A stretch of 64,000 nucleotides of DNA. Source: Lysobacteraceae bacterium (lineage in GTDB: Bacteria > Pseudomonadota > Gammaproteobacteria > Xanthomonadales > Xanthomonadaceae). The first letter of the stretch is position 1. Each line of letters begins with the position of its first letter. The stretch is taken from positions 806,001 to 870,000 of the forward strand of contig BPKJ01000001.1 in assembly GCA_026005075.1 (NCBI GenBank). Direction: 5' to 3'. The position numbers and the translations under genes were made by a program. Positions 26,704-35,662 of this stretch are shown piece after piece. The notes below the pieces were generated by a model. The model made no database searches and was not told where the DNA came from. It was given only the letters and a program-made list of their open reading frames with translations.

Positions 26704-28023
26704 CTATTCGGTCAGTCGCCGGATCAGCTTGTCCCAGTCCTCGCGCATCTTGCCATCGCTCTCCAGCAGCCCGCGCACCACCTTGCAGGCGTGGAGCACG
26801 GTAGTGTGGTCCCGCCCGCCGAACTCGTTGCCGATCTCCGGCAGGCTGTGCTCGGTCAACTCCCGCGCCAGCGCCATGGCCACCTGGCGGGCACGGGCCA
26901 GTGACTGGGTACGCCGCTTGCCGAGCAGATCGGCGACCCGGACCTGGTAGTAGTCGCCCACCGTGCGCACGATGTTGCCGATGGAGATGGCCTGCTGCTG
27001 GGCGTGGAGCAGGTCGCGCAGGGTCTCCAGCGCAAAGGCCTCGGTGATCGGCCGCTGCATGAAGTTGGCCCGGGCGGCGAGCGTGTTCAGCGCGCCTTCG
27101 AGATCGCGCACGTTCGAGCGCATGCGCTTGGCGATCAGCATCGCCACCGCGTCGGGCAGGGCGATGCCCCGGCTCTGCGCCTTGGCCAGCAGGATCGCGG
27201 CGCGGGTCTCGAAGTCGGGCGGCTCGATGGCCACCGAAAGGCCCCAGCCGAGGCGGGACTTGAGCCTCGGCTCGAGGTTCTCCACCTCGCGCGGGTAGCG
27301 GTCGCAGGTGAGGATGATCTGCTGCTTGCCGTCGAACAGGGCGTTGAAGGTGTGGAAGAACTCCTCCTGCGTCGTGTTCTTGCCGGCAAAGAACTGGATG
27401 TCGTCGAGCAGCAGCGCATCGATCTGCCGGAAGCGCTGCTTGAAGCTCTCCATGCTGCGCTGCTGCAGGGCCTTGACCATCTCGTTGGTGAACTGTTCCG
27501 AGCGCATGTACAGCACGCGCATGCCGGGGTTGGCCGCACGCATGGCGTTGCCGGCGGCATGCATCAGGTGGGTCTTGCCCAGCCCGGTGCCGCCGTAGAG
27601 CAGCAGGGGGTTGTAGGCCCGGCCGGGATTGGCGGCGACCTGCATCGCCGCGGCTCGACCCAGCTGGTTGGACTTGCCCTCGACGAAGTTGTCGAACTGG
27701 TAGCTCGGATCGAGGCTGCTGGCGAAGCTGTCCTCCGCCTCCCGGCGGGCCCGGCGCGCCGCCGGGCGGGGCGGGGCGGGATCGTTCACCCCGACCTCGA
27801 CCCGCACCTCGCGCCCGGGCCGGTCGTCGAGGTGGTGGATCAGCTCGGTGATGCGCGGCAGGAAGCGCTCGCGCACGCTCTCGACGACGAACGCATTGGG
27901 GGCCAGCAGGACCATGGCCTGCGCCTCGTCCCGAACCTGCAGCGGGCGCAGCCAGGTATTCAGCTCGCGGGCGCCGAACTCCTGTTCGAGGCGTTCCAGG
28001 ACTTGCGGCCAGCAGGAGGACAT
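26704..28023 (-). CDS. dnaA: Chromosomal replication initiator protein DnaA
   Basis: 439 residues. Domain I is at the start ([21 protein letters not shown]), a short basic linker follows, and the AAA+ core has Walker [17 protein letters not shown] and Walker [10 protein letters not shown]. The C-terminal HTH carries the DnaA signature [15 protein letters not shown]. It binds DnaA boxes at oriC and opens DNA. ATG 28023 gives the family-standard domain I and is chosen over longer in-frame options; no clear Shine-Dalgarno precedes it. Domain II is short, as in other high-GC gammaproteobacteria. Confidence 0.97.
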   Translation of the reverse strand: MSSCWPQVLERLEQEFGARELNTWLRPLQVRDEAQAMVLLAPNAFVVESVRERFLPRITELIHHLDDRPGREVRVEVGVNDPAPPRPAARRARREAEDSFASSLDPSYQFDNFVEGKSNQLGRAAAMQVAANPGRAYNPLLLYGGTGLGKTHLMHAAGNAMRAANPGMRVLYMRSEQFTNEMVKALQQRSMESFKQRFRQIDALLLDDIQFFAGKNTTQEEFFHTFNALFDGKQQIILTCDRYPREVENLEPRLKSRLGWGLSVAIEPPDFETRAAILLAKAQSRGIALPDAVAMLIAKRMRSNVRDLEGALNTLAARANFMQRPITEAFALETLRDLLHAQQQAISIGNIVRTVGDYYQVRVADLLGKRRTQSLARARQVAMALARELTEHSLPEIGNEFGGRDHTTVLHACKVVRGLLESDGKMREDWDKLIRRLTE

Positions 28024-28066
28024 CGGCAGAGGGTTCCGGACTCGGCAAGGCGACGTGGAACCGGGC

Positions 28067-28096
28067 AGTCTACGCGCGAGCTCGCGGCCCTGCCAA
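28067..28096 (-). promoter_or_regulatory. dnaA promoter
   Basis: TTGGCA (28091-28096), an 18-bp spacer and TAGACT (28067-28072) on the minus strand predict a start about 35 nt ahead of the dnaA ATG. Its -35 is only 11 bp from the -35 of the rpmH promoter, so the two face apart back to back. Confidence 0.65.
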
Positions 28097-28107
28097 GCCG
28101 CCGGGCC

Positions 28108-28136
28108 TTGCCAGGCGCGCCTTCGGCAGGTACCAT
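28108..28136 (+). promoter_or_regulatory. rpmH promoter
   Basis: TTGCCA (28108-28113) and TACCAT (28131-28136) with an optimal 17-bp spacer, giving a leader of about 32 nt for rpmH. It probably serves rpmH-rnpA-yidC-mnmE. Confidence 0.7.
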
Positions 28137-28174
28137 GCACGCCCTTTTTTCCAAACCCTTTCCAAGGTGCAGCC

Positions 28175-28309
28175 ATGAAGCGCACTTTCCAGCCCAGCAA
28201 CCTCAAGCGTGCACGCACCCACGGGTTCCGCGCCCGGATGGCGACGGCCGACGGCCGCAAGATCATCAACGCCCGTCGCGCCAAGGGTCGCAAGCGCCTG
28301 ACGCCGTGA
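28175..28309 (+). CDS. rpmH: 50S ribosomal protein L34
   Basis: 44-residue basic ribosomal protein, the full family length, with [18 protein letters not shown] at the start and the [16 protein letters not shown] segment near the end. It heads rpmH-rnpA-yidC-mnmE, the near-universal gammaproteobacterial order, divergent from dnaA. AAGG upstream of the ATG acts as ribosome site. Confidence 0.98.
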   Translation: MKRTFQPSNLKRARTHGFRARMATADGRKIINARRAKGRKRLTP

Positions 28310-28313
28310 GCCG

Positions 28314-28781
28314 ATGGCCGGTCGCGCGGGGCGCGACGGCCTCGCGATGACGGGGCGCGGCTTCCCCGCCGACGCCCGTCTGCGCAAGGGCGCCGACTTC
28401 GAAAGCTGTTTCGCGGCCCGGCAGCGCCTGTCGGGCCGTTTTTTCCTGTTCCACTGGAAGCCCAACGGGCTCACCCACGCCCGCCTGGGGCTTGCCGTCT
28501 CGCGCCGCGTCGACCGCCGGGCGGTGGTGCGCAACCGCGTCAAGCGGCAGGTGCGCGAATGCTTCCGCCTGTGTTCTGCCCGACTGCCCGCGGTGGACCT
28601 GGTGGCCAGCGCCCGCCCCGGAGCCGCCAAGGCGGAGCGCGGCGCGCTGCGTGAGGACCTGCTGGCCCTGCTGCGCAAGCTGGCCGCGTTGCCGCTGCCG
28701 GCGGCGCAGGGCACAATGCGCGCCGATCCCGGCGCCGACGGCGCCAAGGCCTCCGATCCCCCGACCGCGCCCACGCACTGA
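28314..28781 (+). CDS. rnpA: Ribonuclease P protein component
   Basis: Protein subunit of RNase P, which matures tRNA 5' ends. It has 155 residues if ATG 28314 is used, 144 from ATG 28347. The RNR-box [15 protein letters not shown] and the preceding [13 protein letters not shown] are intact. The C-terminal tail (about 25 residues, Ala/Asp/Pro-rich) is longer than usual. It begins 4 bp after rpmH. The yidD gene commonly found between rnpA and yidC is missing: only 53 bp remain. Confidence 0.94.
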   Translation: MAGRAGRDGLAMTGRGFPADARLRKGADFESCFAARQRLSGRFFLFHWKPNGLTHARLGLAVSRRVDRRAVVRNRVKRQVRECFRLCSARLPAVDLVASARPGAAKAERGALREDLLALLRKLAALPLPAAQGTMRADPGADGAKASDPPTAPTH

Positions 28782-28834
28782 GCGATGGCGAACGCGCGCC
28801 GCGGCAGCGCGGCCGCCCCAGCCGAATCGAGACC

Positions 28835-30487
28835 ATGAACCAAGTACGCACCTTCCTGCTCTTCGCCTGGCTGCTGGTCGGCTTCCTGTTGTGGGAGGCC
28901 TGGCAGCGCGATTACGCGACGCCGATGCCGCCGCCGCAGGAGGGGTCCGCGGCCATCGACCCCGAGGCGGCGACCGTGCCGCCCGAGGCCCTGCTTCCCG
29001 AGGCCGTGCCCGGCAAGGAAGCGGGACAGGAGCAGGAAGCAGGCGGAAGCGGCCGCATCGTGCGCCTGGAGAACGATGTCCTGCGTCTGGAGATCGACAC
29101 CCGCGGCGGTGCGGTCGTCGGCGCCGAGCTCCTTGCCTATCCCGAGACCACCGCCGCGGACGCGCCGCCGGTGCGTCTGCTCGATCGCGGCACGCGTTAT
29201 TTCGTGGCCCAGGCCGGCTGGGTCAGCCCCGACGCCGAGGCGCCCACCCATCAGGTCCTGTTCGAGGCCGAGCAGGACGCCTATGCCATGGCACCCGGCG
29301 CGGAGGCGGTGGAGGCCCGCCTGGTGTGGAAAGGCAGCTCGGGCCTCGTTCTCGAGCGCACCCTGCGCCTTGCCCGCGGCGCCTACGTGATCGAGGTCCG
29401 CGACCGCCTCCGCAACGATGGCGCCGAGCCCTGGCGCGGCAGCCCCTACCAGCAGCTGCTGCGCGAACCGCCACCGCCGCCGTCCAGCAGCCTGACCAAC
29501 CCCGAGGCCTACAGCTTCGTCGGCGCCGCCTGGTACAGCGAGAGCGAGCACTTCAACAAGATCCAGTTCGCCGACTTCGATCCGCAGGCGCCGCTCGACG
29601 TCAAGGCCCGCAAGGCCTGGATCGCCATGCTGCAGCATTACTTCTTCGCGGCATGGATCCCGCCCGCGGAGCAGACCACCCGGCTGTCCACCGGCGTGGT
29701 CGGCAAGCGCTACCTGATCCGCAGCCTCGCCCCCGCCATCACCCTCGAACCGGGCCGCGAAGAAACCGTCAGCAACCGCCTCTACGTCGGCCCCAAGCTG
29801 CAGGACCAGCTCGCCCAACTCGCCCCCGGGCTGGAGCGGGTGATCGACTACGGCATCTTCACCGTCATCGCCGAGCCGCTGTTCTGGCTGCTGTCGATGT
29901 TCCACGCCCTGACCGGCAACTGGGGCTGGGCCATCATCCTCCTCGTCATCCTGATCAAGGCCCTGTTCTTCAAGCTCAGCGAGGCCCAGTACCGGAGCTT
30001 CGCGAAGATGCGCCAGGTGCAGCCGCGGATCGAGGCGCTCAAGGAGCGCTACGGGGACGACCGCGAGAAGTTCAACCTCGCGATGATGGAGCTGTACAAG
30101 AAGGAGAAGATCAACCCGATGGGCGGCTGCCTGCCCATCCTCGTGCAGATCCCGGTCTTCATCTCGCTCTACTGGGTGCTGCTGGAGTCGGTCGAACTGC
30201 GGCATGCACCGTGGGTCGGCTGGATCCAGAACCTCACCGCGCCGGACCCCTACTTCATCCTGCCGGTGCTCAACCTGGCCACCATGTGGCTGACCCAGAA
30301 GCTGTCCCCGGCGCCGGGCATGGATCCCCTGCAGAAGAAGATGATGCAGGCCATGCCGCTGGTGTTCGGCGTGCTGTTCGCCTTCTTCCCTGCGGGCCTC
30401 GTGCTGTACTGGACCGTCAACGGCGCGCTCGGCCTGCTGCAGCAGTGGATCATCACCCGGCGCCACGGCACGCCCGCCCGCGGCTGA
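28835..30487 (+). CDS. yidC: Membrane protein insertase YidC
   Basis: 550 residues. The N-terminal helix (TFLLFAWLLVGFLLWEAW) precedes a large periplasmic P1 domain of about residues 60-345. The insertase core with five helices follows, including NWGWAIILLVILIKALFF, the conserved SEAQYRSFAKM coiled loop, and MGGCLPILVQIPVFISLYWVL (spans split). It inserts and folds inner-membrane proteins with or without SecYEG. It is gene three of the rpmH operon. Confidence 0.97.
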   Translation: MNQVRTFLLFAWLLVGFLLWEAWQRDYATPMPPPQEGSAAIDPEAATVPPEALLPEAVPGKEAGQEQEAGGSGRIVRLENDVLRLEIDTRGGAVVGAELLAYPETTAADAPPVRLLDRGTRYFVAQAGWVSPDAEAPTHQVLFEAEQDAYAMAPGAEAVEARLVWKGSSGLVLERTLRLARGAYVIEVRDRLRNDGAEPWRGSPYQQLLREPPPPPSSSLTNPEAYSFVGAAWYSESEHFNKIQFADFDPQAPLDVKARKAWIAMLQHYFFAAWIPPAEQTTRLSTGVVGKRYLIRSLAPAITLEPGREETVSNRLYVGPKLQDQLAQLAPGLERVIDYGIFTVIAEPLFWLLSMFHALTGNWGWAIILLVILIKALFFKLSEAQYRSFAKMRQVQPRIEALKERYGDDREKFNLAMMELYKKEKINPMGGCLPILVQIPVFISLYWVLLESVELRHAPWVGWIQNLTAPDPYFILPVLNLATMWLTQKLSPAPGMDPLQKKMMQAMPLVFGVLFAFFPAGLVLYWTVNGALGLLQQWIITRRHGTPARG

Positions 30488-30506
30488 TCGAGCGCAAGGC
30501 GGTGGC

Positions 30507-31850
30507 ATGAGCCGCGGCGACACCATTGCGGCCATCGCCACCGGCCGGGTTCCGGCCGGCGTGGGCATCGTGCGCATTTCCGGCCCGGAGGCCCCCGCCA
30601 TCGCCGCCACCCTGCTCGGGCGTCGCCCCCGCCCGCGGCACGCCCACCTGCTCCGGCTCGTCGATGCCGAGGGCGGTCTGATCGATCAGGGGCTCCTGCT
30701 CGCCTTCCCGGCGCCGCACTCGTTCACCGGCGAGGACGTGGTCGAGCTGCAGCTGCACGGCAGCCCGGTGGTGCTGGACCTCGCGCTGGCGCGGGTCTGC
30801 GCCCTTGGCGCCCGCCACGCAAGACCCGGCGAGTTCACCGAACGCGCCTTTCTCAACGGCAAGATCGACCTCGCCCAGGCCGAGGCGGTGGCCGACCTGA
30901 TCGCGGCCGGCTCCGAGGCCCAGGCACGTGCCGCGGCGCGCTCGTTGCAGGGCGTGTTCTCGCGCAAGGTGGAAGCGCTGGTCGAGGGCCTGACCCGCCT
31001 CCGCGTCCACGTCGAGGCAGCGATCGACTTTCCCGAGGAGGAGATCGACCACCTCGCCGATCCCGTGCTGCGCCAGGCCCTGGACGGCCTCGATGCCGAG
31101 CTCGCCGCGCTGCTCGCGGAAAGCCGCCGCGGAGCCCGTCTGAACCGCGGCCAGCAGGTGCTGATCCTCGGGCCACCCAACGCGGGCAAGAGTTCCCTGC
31201 TCAATCTCCTTGCCGGCTGCGAGCGGGCCATCGTCACCCCCACCCCGGGCACCACCCGCGACCTGCTGCACCAGGACATCCACCTCGACGGCCTGACCCT
31301 GACCCTGGTCGACACCGCCGGGCTGCGCGCCGAAAGCACCGACGCGATCGAACTCGAAGGCATGCGCCGCGCCCGCGCCCAGCGCGATCTCGCCGACCTG
31401 CTGCTGCTGGTGATCCCCGACGGCGACGAGACGGCCCTGGCGGAACTGCTGGCCGAGCTGGACCCCGGGCGGCCGGTCCTCGTGGTCCACAACAAGATCG
31501 ATCTCAGCGGCGGCCGCGCCGGCCTGCGCCACCGCGAGGGAAAGCGTTGGCACCTCGGCCTGTGCGCGCGCAGCGGCGACGGTCTGGACGCGCTGCGCCA
31601 GGCGCTGGCCGAGCAGCTCCTTGGCGGTGCCGAGCCGGCGGCCTTCACCGCTCGCGAGCGCCATGTCCAGGCCCTGCAACGTGCCGGCGACTGCCTGCAG
31701 CGCGCCAGCAGCCTGCTCGCCGCCGGGCAGGGCGAACTGCTGGCCGAGGAACTGCGCCACGCCCAGACCGCACTGGGCGAGATCACCGGCGCCGTCGACG
31801 CCGACACCCTGCTCGGGCGGATCTTCTCCGCCTTCTGCATCGGCAAGTAG
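30507..31850 (+). CDS. mnmE: tRNA modification GTPase MnmE
   Basis: 447 residues. The N-terminal folate-binding domain is about 1-115. The helical domain surrounds a G domain with P-loop GPPNAGKSSLLN near 222-233, TTRD switch I, DTAGLR and NKID. The C-terminus is CIGK, carrying the catalytic cysteine. With MnmG it adds the 5-carboxymethylaminomethyl group to wobble uridine 34 of tRNAs. It starts 19 bp after yidC. The partner mnmG lies 12 kb away in this window. Confidence 0.97.
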   Translation: MSRGDTIAAIATGRVPAGVGIVRISGPEAPAIAATLLGRRPRPRHAHLLRLVDAEGGLIDQGLLLAFPAPHSFTGEDVVELQLHGSPVVLDLALARVCALGARHARPGEFTERAFLNGKIDLAQAEAVADLIAAGSEAQARAAARSLQGVFSRKVEALVEGLTRLRVHVEAAIDFPEEEIDHLADPVLRQALDGLDAELAALLAESRRGARLNRGQQVLILGPPNAGKSSLLNLLAGCERAIVTPTPGTTRDLLHQDIHLDGLTLTLVDTAGLRAESTDAIELEGMRRARAQRDLADLLLLVIPDGDETALAELLAELDPGRPVLVVHNKIDLSGGRAGLRHREGKRWHLGLCARSGDGLDALRQALAEQLLGGAEPAAFTARERHVQALQRAGDCLQRASSLLAAGQGELLAEELRHAQTALGEITGAVDADTLLGRIFSAFCIGK

Positions 31851-32399
31851 TGGCCTCTGCCGCAACCGCCGCTCGCGCCGCGGGCCGGGGCCGCACAGCA
31901 TGCCGAACCTGCAATCCGCCTCGGCTCGGTGGCAGGCCGCGGCCGGCGAGGGCGGCCGGCCTACCACGCGCCCGACAAGCCCCATGGGCCTGAAGCAACC
32001 GGCCCGGCTTGGGCCGGGCGGGTGCGGCATGGCGCGCCGAGCTCCGGATGCGCCTGGGCAGCAGGGCCGGACCACGCGGTGACGGGGAATCCCGGGGCAG
32101 CAGGATCGCCGGCCACGGGGCGGGTTTGCAAAACATCGCAAGCTTGCAGACCTGCGCGAGGGGCGCGGCTTCACTACACTTTTCGACGGGGGCAGTTCGA
32201 GGCGCTGGAGTTCGGGGTGTTGCCCGCCAGCGCCGGCATCCCGGGGGCAAGCCGAGTGGAGATCTGGGCGACGCGCGCGGCGCGCCGTCCTGCCGCGGGT
32301 GTTGCCGGCCGTGATCCTGCGACCCCAGAACGCGGGTCGCGCGGAAACGCGGCGACGCGCGGCGCAACCCAACCCAGTTCAATCAGGAAGCAACCACCG
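31851..32399. other. Intergenic region without a convincing gene
   Basis: These 549 bp between mnmE and the accessory operon contain no conserved reading frame. A 7-bp-stem hairpin at 31999-32017 (CCGGCCC with GGGCCGG) has no T-run. A less GC-rich stretch at 32125-32150 has TTGC/GCAA repeats, and TACACT at 32175 looks like a -10 but lacks a partner at proper distance. AGGAAG at 32385 is the ribosome site of the next gene. Confidence 0.6.
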
Positions 32400-33368
32400 A
32401 TGATCAAGACCCTTTCCTTCAGTCTTCTGGCGCTTGCCACGAGCGCGGCCCTGGCCGGCGAGGTGGCGATCCTGCCCGACGACGAGGCGGCCCTTCTGGC
32501 GGCGGAGGCCAAGGCGGCCGCAGGCATGGCGCCGAAGGAGATCAACCAGTCCTGCGGCCTGGTGGCGCCGCTGCCGACCACGCCCAGCGGTCCGACCTGG
32601 TCGGCCGAGGTGAACGACGTGTTCTTCGGCATGCAGAACGCCAAGTTCCGGATGACCGCCTGGCGCAAGGCCTGTCCGGACGGCGATCACCAGCTGATGC
32701 TGACCATCGAGCCCGGTCCGGGTGGGACCAACCTGCCGGATCTGTTCACGGTCCAGCAGAACGGGCGCAACTACAACACCTTCCTGGTCCGCGATGCCGC
32801 GGGCGCCCATGCGCCGCCGGGCATCACCAGCAAGGCGACCTACCTGCTGCGCTTCCTTGGCGACCAGTCCGCGACCTTCGACGACGATGCGGCGCTGACC
32901 ATCACCTACCTTGGGCTGAGCACCAGCGGCCGGGCGCGGATCGAGGTGCCGCCGGCGCCGAGCTCCACCACCCCGCCGCCGGAGCCCAGCGTGGCGCTGA
33001 GCGATCTGCTGGACGGTGCCTGGTTCAACCCCGGCCATACCTCGCAGGGGCTGCTTCTGGACGTGGCCCGCCAGGACGGGGTGGTCTCCGGGGCCTGGTT
33101 CACCGCGGATCCGCAGACCGGCGTGCGCGAGTGGTTCACCTTCCTGGGTCCGATCGAGGGTTCGGCGGCGCAGGTGGAGATCTACCGGACCGACGGGGTG
33201 CGGTTCCTGCAGAACGCGCCGACGACCGACGTCGTGGTGGGACAGGGCACGATCCGCTTCACGTCCTGCACCGAGGCGAGCTTCGAGTTCAGCCTGCAGA
33301 CGCCGAGTGCCACCGGCACCATCGCCCTGTCCAAGCTCACCCGAGCGGACGCTTCCTGCGGGCAGTGA
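32400..33368 (+). CDS. Secreted protein of unknown function, first gene of the accessory protease operon
   Basis: 322 residues with a clear Sec signal peptide (IKTLSFSLLALATSAALAG, cleavage near 20). An N-terminal domain of about 45-205 has Cys residues that may pair, then comes a Ser/Thr/Pro hinge (PPAPSSTTPPPEPS). The C-terminal domain of about 215-322 is built on GAWFNPGHTSQGLLLDV, VVSGAWFTAD and WFTFLGP. That Trp/Gly pattern recurs in secreted proteins of Xanthomonadales-like bacteria, without assigned function. It is followed one base later by the CPBP protease gene. No catalytic motif was recognised. Confidence 0.8.
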   Translation: MIKTLSFSLLALATSAALAGEVAILPDDEAALLAAEAKAAAGMAPKEINQSCGLVAPLPTTPSGPTWSAEVNDVFFGMQNAKFRMTAWRKACPDGDHQLMLTIEPGPGGTNLPDLFTVQQNGRNYNTFLVRDAAGAHAPPGITSKATYLLRFLGDQSATFDDDAALTITYLGLSTSGRARIEVPPAPSSTTPPPEPSVALSDLLDGAWFNPGHTSQGLLLDVARQDGVVSGAWFTADPQTGVREWFTFLGPIEGSAAQVEIYRTDGVRFLQNAPTTDVVVGQGTIRFTSCTEASFEFSLQTPSATGTIALSKLTRADASCGQ

Positions 33369-33369
33369 G

Positions 33370-34020
33370 ATGAGCCTGGTCCTGGTGCTGTGCTTCGTGG
33401 GGGTGTCGCTGGCGCAAACCGCCGTGCTCACCGCCATCCGGCCCCAGGCGAGGCAGGTGCTGCGGCGGCTTCGGTCGCCGCGGCTCCTGCTGCGGGCGGG
33501 GTGCCTGCTCGCTGGCGTGTTGGCCGTGGCGCTGCCTCTGTTCAGCCTGGGCGGCATCTGGTCCTGGAGCTGGCTATCCCTGCTGGGGGCGGACGGCGGC
33601 AGCCTGCTGTTAGGGACGGCCCGTGCGGATGAAGCGCAGGACCATCCCATCTTTGCCGTGGCGCCCTACCTGTTTCCGCTTCTTGCCGCGGCCGCGATGC
33701 CGGTGATCTGCCTGGACGAGGAGCGACTATTCCGCCGCGGCGTGGACAGGTCGGGGCCGTTGGGGATTGCGGTGCGCTCCGTCCTGTTCGGCGTGGCGCA
33801 CATCGTGGTGGGAGCGCCGCTGGCCGCGCAGCTCGCCCTGGCCGGGCTCGGCGTCGCGTTCGCGCACGAGTACCGTCGGGCGGCGCGGGCTGGCGAGGAT
33901 CCGCTGCTGGCCTCGGCCACGCTGCATTGCGCCTACAACTATGCCGTGATCGCCACCGTGGCCGGCGTGGCGGCGTGGGCGCAGATTGCCTCCAAGTTGG
34001 GCAACGCCGCGGCCGGCTGA
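33370..34020 (+). CDS. CPBP-family intramembrane glutamic protease
   Basis: 216-residue membrane protein with several hydrophobic helices. All three CPBP (Abi/CAAX-like) motifs are present: EExxxR at E117-E118-R122, FxxxH at F140-H144, and HxxxN at H186-N190. CPBP enzymes cleave within or next to membrane helices. Some process CAAX or bacteriocin-type peptides and others (myxosortase-like) cut C-terminal sorting tails. The substrate here is unknown; the secreted, CFI-box or 42-residue proteins of the same operon are natural candidates. The gap to the preceding stop is one base. Confidence 0.85.
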   Translation: MSLVLVLCFVGVSLAQTAVLTAIRPQARQVLRRLRSPRLLLRAGCLLAGVLAVALPLFSLGGIWSWSWLSLLGADGGSLLLGTARADEAQDHPIFAVAPYLFPLLAAAAMPVICLDEERLFRRGVDRSGPLGIAVRSVLFGVAHIVVGAPLAAQLALAGLGVAFAHEYRRAARAGEDPLLASATLHCAYNYAVIATVAGVAAWAQIASKLGNAAAG

Positions 34021-34062
34021 TACTGAGAACCACAAGGCTTCATCGAGGAGAGGAGAACGACC

Positions 34063-35079
34063 ATGCGGGTAGCGAGCAGGCTCATGGCCATGCTGGTGCT
34101 TCTGCCGGCGCTGGCGCAGGCGGGGGTGCTGGATCGGCTGGTGCTCAACAAGGACAAGCAACTGCAGATGGAGCGGGAGGCGGCGGCGGCGCGGGCGCGG
34201 ATCAATGCCGTCGCCTGGCCGTTGCTGACCCACCCGAACCTGCTTGCGCAGTGCGAGGGGGGTCGGCCGGCCTACGGCTTCCGGCACCGTGGGACCGAGG
34301 GGTACGAGCTGGAGCGCAAGCAGGATCAGGATCTCGAGGCCATGGGCTGGGTGCCGCGCCAGGTCCTCGAGGTCTATCCGGGCTCGCCAGCGGAGGCGGC
34401 GGGGCTTCAAGTCGGCGACGTGATCGTGGGCTTCGACGGTCGCCGGATCCGCAAGAACAGCTACAAGGGCGACAATCGGATCACCGAGCTGCTCGCGGAG
34501 GCGCGCGAGGAGGGCCGTGCCATCGAGCTCGAGGTGGAGCGTTCGGGTGCCAGGCAGGTGCTGCGCATCGAGCCGGTCAGGGTCTGCGATTTCGAGGCCA
34601 TCCTGGGCGGCACGGCGGGGATCGCCGGTGCGCACGACCTGCCGCGCAAGCTGCGTGCCCGGGCGATCATGGTGGACATCGGTCTGTACCGTCTGGTGGC
34701 GGAGGACGAGGCGCTGCTGCAGGCGGTGATTGTCCACGAGCTGGCGCATCAGTTCCTGGACCATTACAAGGTGCGAGGCATGGCGGGCACGGCGGCGCGT
34801 GTCACCGGCACGGCGATGGAGTATGCGGGCATGGGCGGTACGCCAGGTCTGCTGCTCAAGCTGGGCACGCGCGTTGCGTTCAAGGCCGGCGAGGAGCGTG
34901 AGGCCGACCTCAAGGCGCTGGAGCTGATGCGGTCCCTGGATCTGAACCCGGAGGTCTACGTGGCCTTCGTGCACCGCCTTGCCGAGGCCAGGCCGGATCT
35001 GGTGGCCAGCGGGGTGGGCGCGCATCCGGTGAACGAGGAGCGGCTTGCCGCGCTGCGTGCGGGGGGAGGCCAGGGATGA
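34063..35079 (+). CDS. Periplasmic M48-family zinc metalloprotease with PDZ domain
   Basis: 338 residues with a signal peptide (MAMLVLLPALAQAG region, cleavage near 21). A PDZ domain of about 95-165 (VLEVYPGSPAEAAGLQVGDVI) precedes an M48 catalytic domain with HExxH at H225-H229 (VIVHELAHQFLDH). The third zinc ligand is E280 in EEREADLKAL. Combining PDZ and M48 in this order suggests a quality-control or processing protease that selects C-terminal tails. GAGGAGAGG upstream is a strong ribosome site. The end overlaps the next gene by ATGA. Confidence 0.9.
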   Translation: MRVASRLMAMLVLLPALAQAGVLDRLVLNKDKQLQMEREAAAARARINAVAWPLLTHPNLLAQCEGGRPAYGFRHRGTEGYELERKQDQDLEAMGWVPRQVLEVYPGSPAEAAGLQVGDVIVGFDGRRIRKNSYKGDNRITELLAEAREEGRAIELEVERSGARQVLRIEPVRVCDFEAILGGTAGIAGAHDLPRKLRARAIMVDIGLYRLVAEDEALLQAVIVHELAHQFLDHYKVRGMAGTAARVTGTAMEYAGMGGTPGLLLKLGTRVAFKAGEEREADLKALELMRSLDLNPEVYVAFVHRLAEARPDLVASGVGAHPVNEERLAALRAGGGQG

Positions 35080-35240
35080 GCGACGGCATCGCCGTGCTCG
35101 AGGAGCTGCGCGATGGGCGCTTCCAGGGCCATCCCCTGCACTGGTACTCGACCAAGCCCAGCATCGCCGAGCAGATGGGCCTGACCCGCCTCGCGCTGCG
35201 CGTGCTGGAAAGCCTCTCGACGCCGAGGATCGAGGGATGA
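35076..35240 (+). CDS. Small protein of 54 residues, unknown
   Basis: Begins inside the stop of the M48 gene (ATGA overlap) and ends in another ATGA overlap with the CFI-box gene, so translation coupling on both sides supports it as a real gene. It is amphipathic, without signal or membrane helix, and the second half (MGLTRLALRVLESL) is a likely helix. No family was recognised. Confidence 0.65.
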   Translation: MSDGIAVLEELRDGRFQGHPLHWYSTKPSIAEQMGLTRLALRVLESLSTPRIEG

Positions 35241-35662
35241 CCCGCAAGCGTCGCGTGCATGTGCCCGCGGCGGAGCTGGCCCGTCTTGGCTATTGCGAGA
35301 CCAAGCTGGTCCTGGACCGCAGGCATGGCCAGCGGACCACCCGGGCGCAACGGGAGGCCCAGCTTCGGGGCGATCGCGAGCACACCCAGTACGCGGCCCT
35401 GGTCGAGCGGCACCACAACCTGCCCGACCGGAGGTGCTTCATTGCGAGCTGCGTGTACGGACCGGACGACCCGCGTACCGAGGCGCTCCGGGCGTGGCGG
35501 GACCAGGTCGCGTCGAAAATCTGGTTAGGGCGTCTTGCGGTGGCGTTCTACTATCGCCTCAGCCCCGGCGTGGTGGCTCGGATCGAGCACCGGCCGTGGC
35601 TGCGGTCAGTCGTCAGAGGCATGACCGATCTGGTTCGACGAGCAATGAGGGTGGGGCCATGA
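35237..35662 (+). CDS. CFI-box protein with a Cas4-like cysteine/histidine N-terminus
   Basis: 141 residues. The C-terminal half, from Cys67, is the CFI-box (CFIASCVYGPDDP, LRAWRDQV, GRLAVAFYYRLSP, RPWLRSVVRG), a conserved module normally at protein C-termini. The N-terminal half (LARLGYCETKLVLDRRHG, then RGDREHTQYAAL) resembles the opening Cys and Gly-x-x-x-His elements of Cas4-like PD-(D/E)XK nucleases, but the catalytic core is absent. No signal peptide is visible. It overlaps both neighbours by 4 bp. Function unknown; the conserved Cys may be lipidated or a protease target (inference). Confidence 0.75.
   Translation: MTRKRRVHVPAAELARLGYCETKLVLDRRHGQRTTRAQREAQLRGDREHTQYAALVERHHNLPDRRCFIASCVYGPDDPRTEALRAWRDQVASKIWLGRLAVAFYYRLSPGVVARIEHRPWLRSVVRGMTDLVRRAMRVGP

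Noticed and set aside
28048-28066. Third parS-like sequence near the dnaA promoter (GACGTGGAAC)
   Set aside because: Only the right half matches the palindrome; the left half differs in most positions.
31999-32017. Hairpin downstream of mnmE as terminator
   Set aside because: The 7-bp stem is convincing but no T-run follows and it lies about 150 bp after the stop codon.
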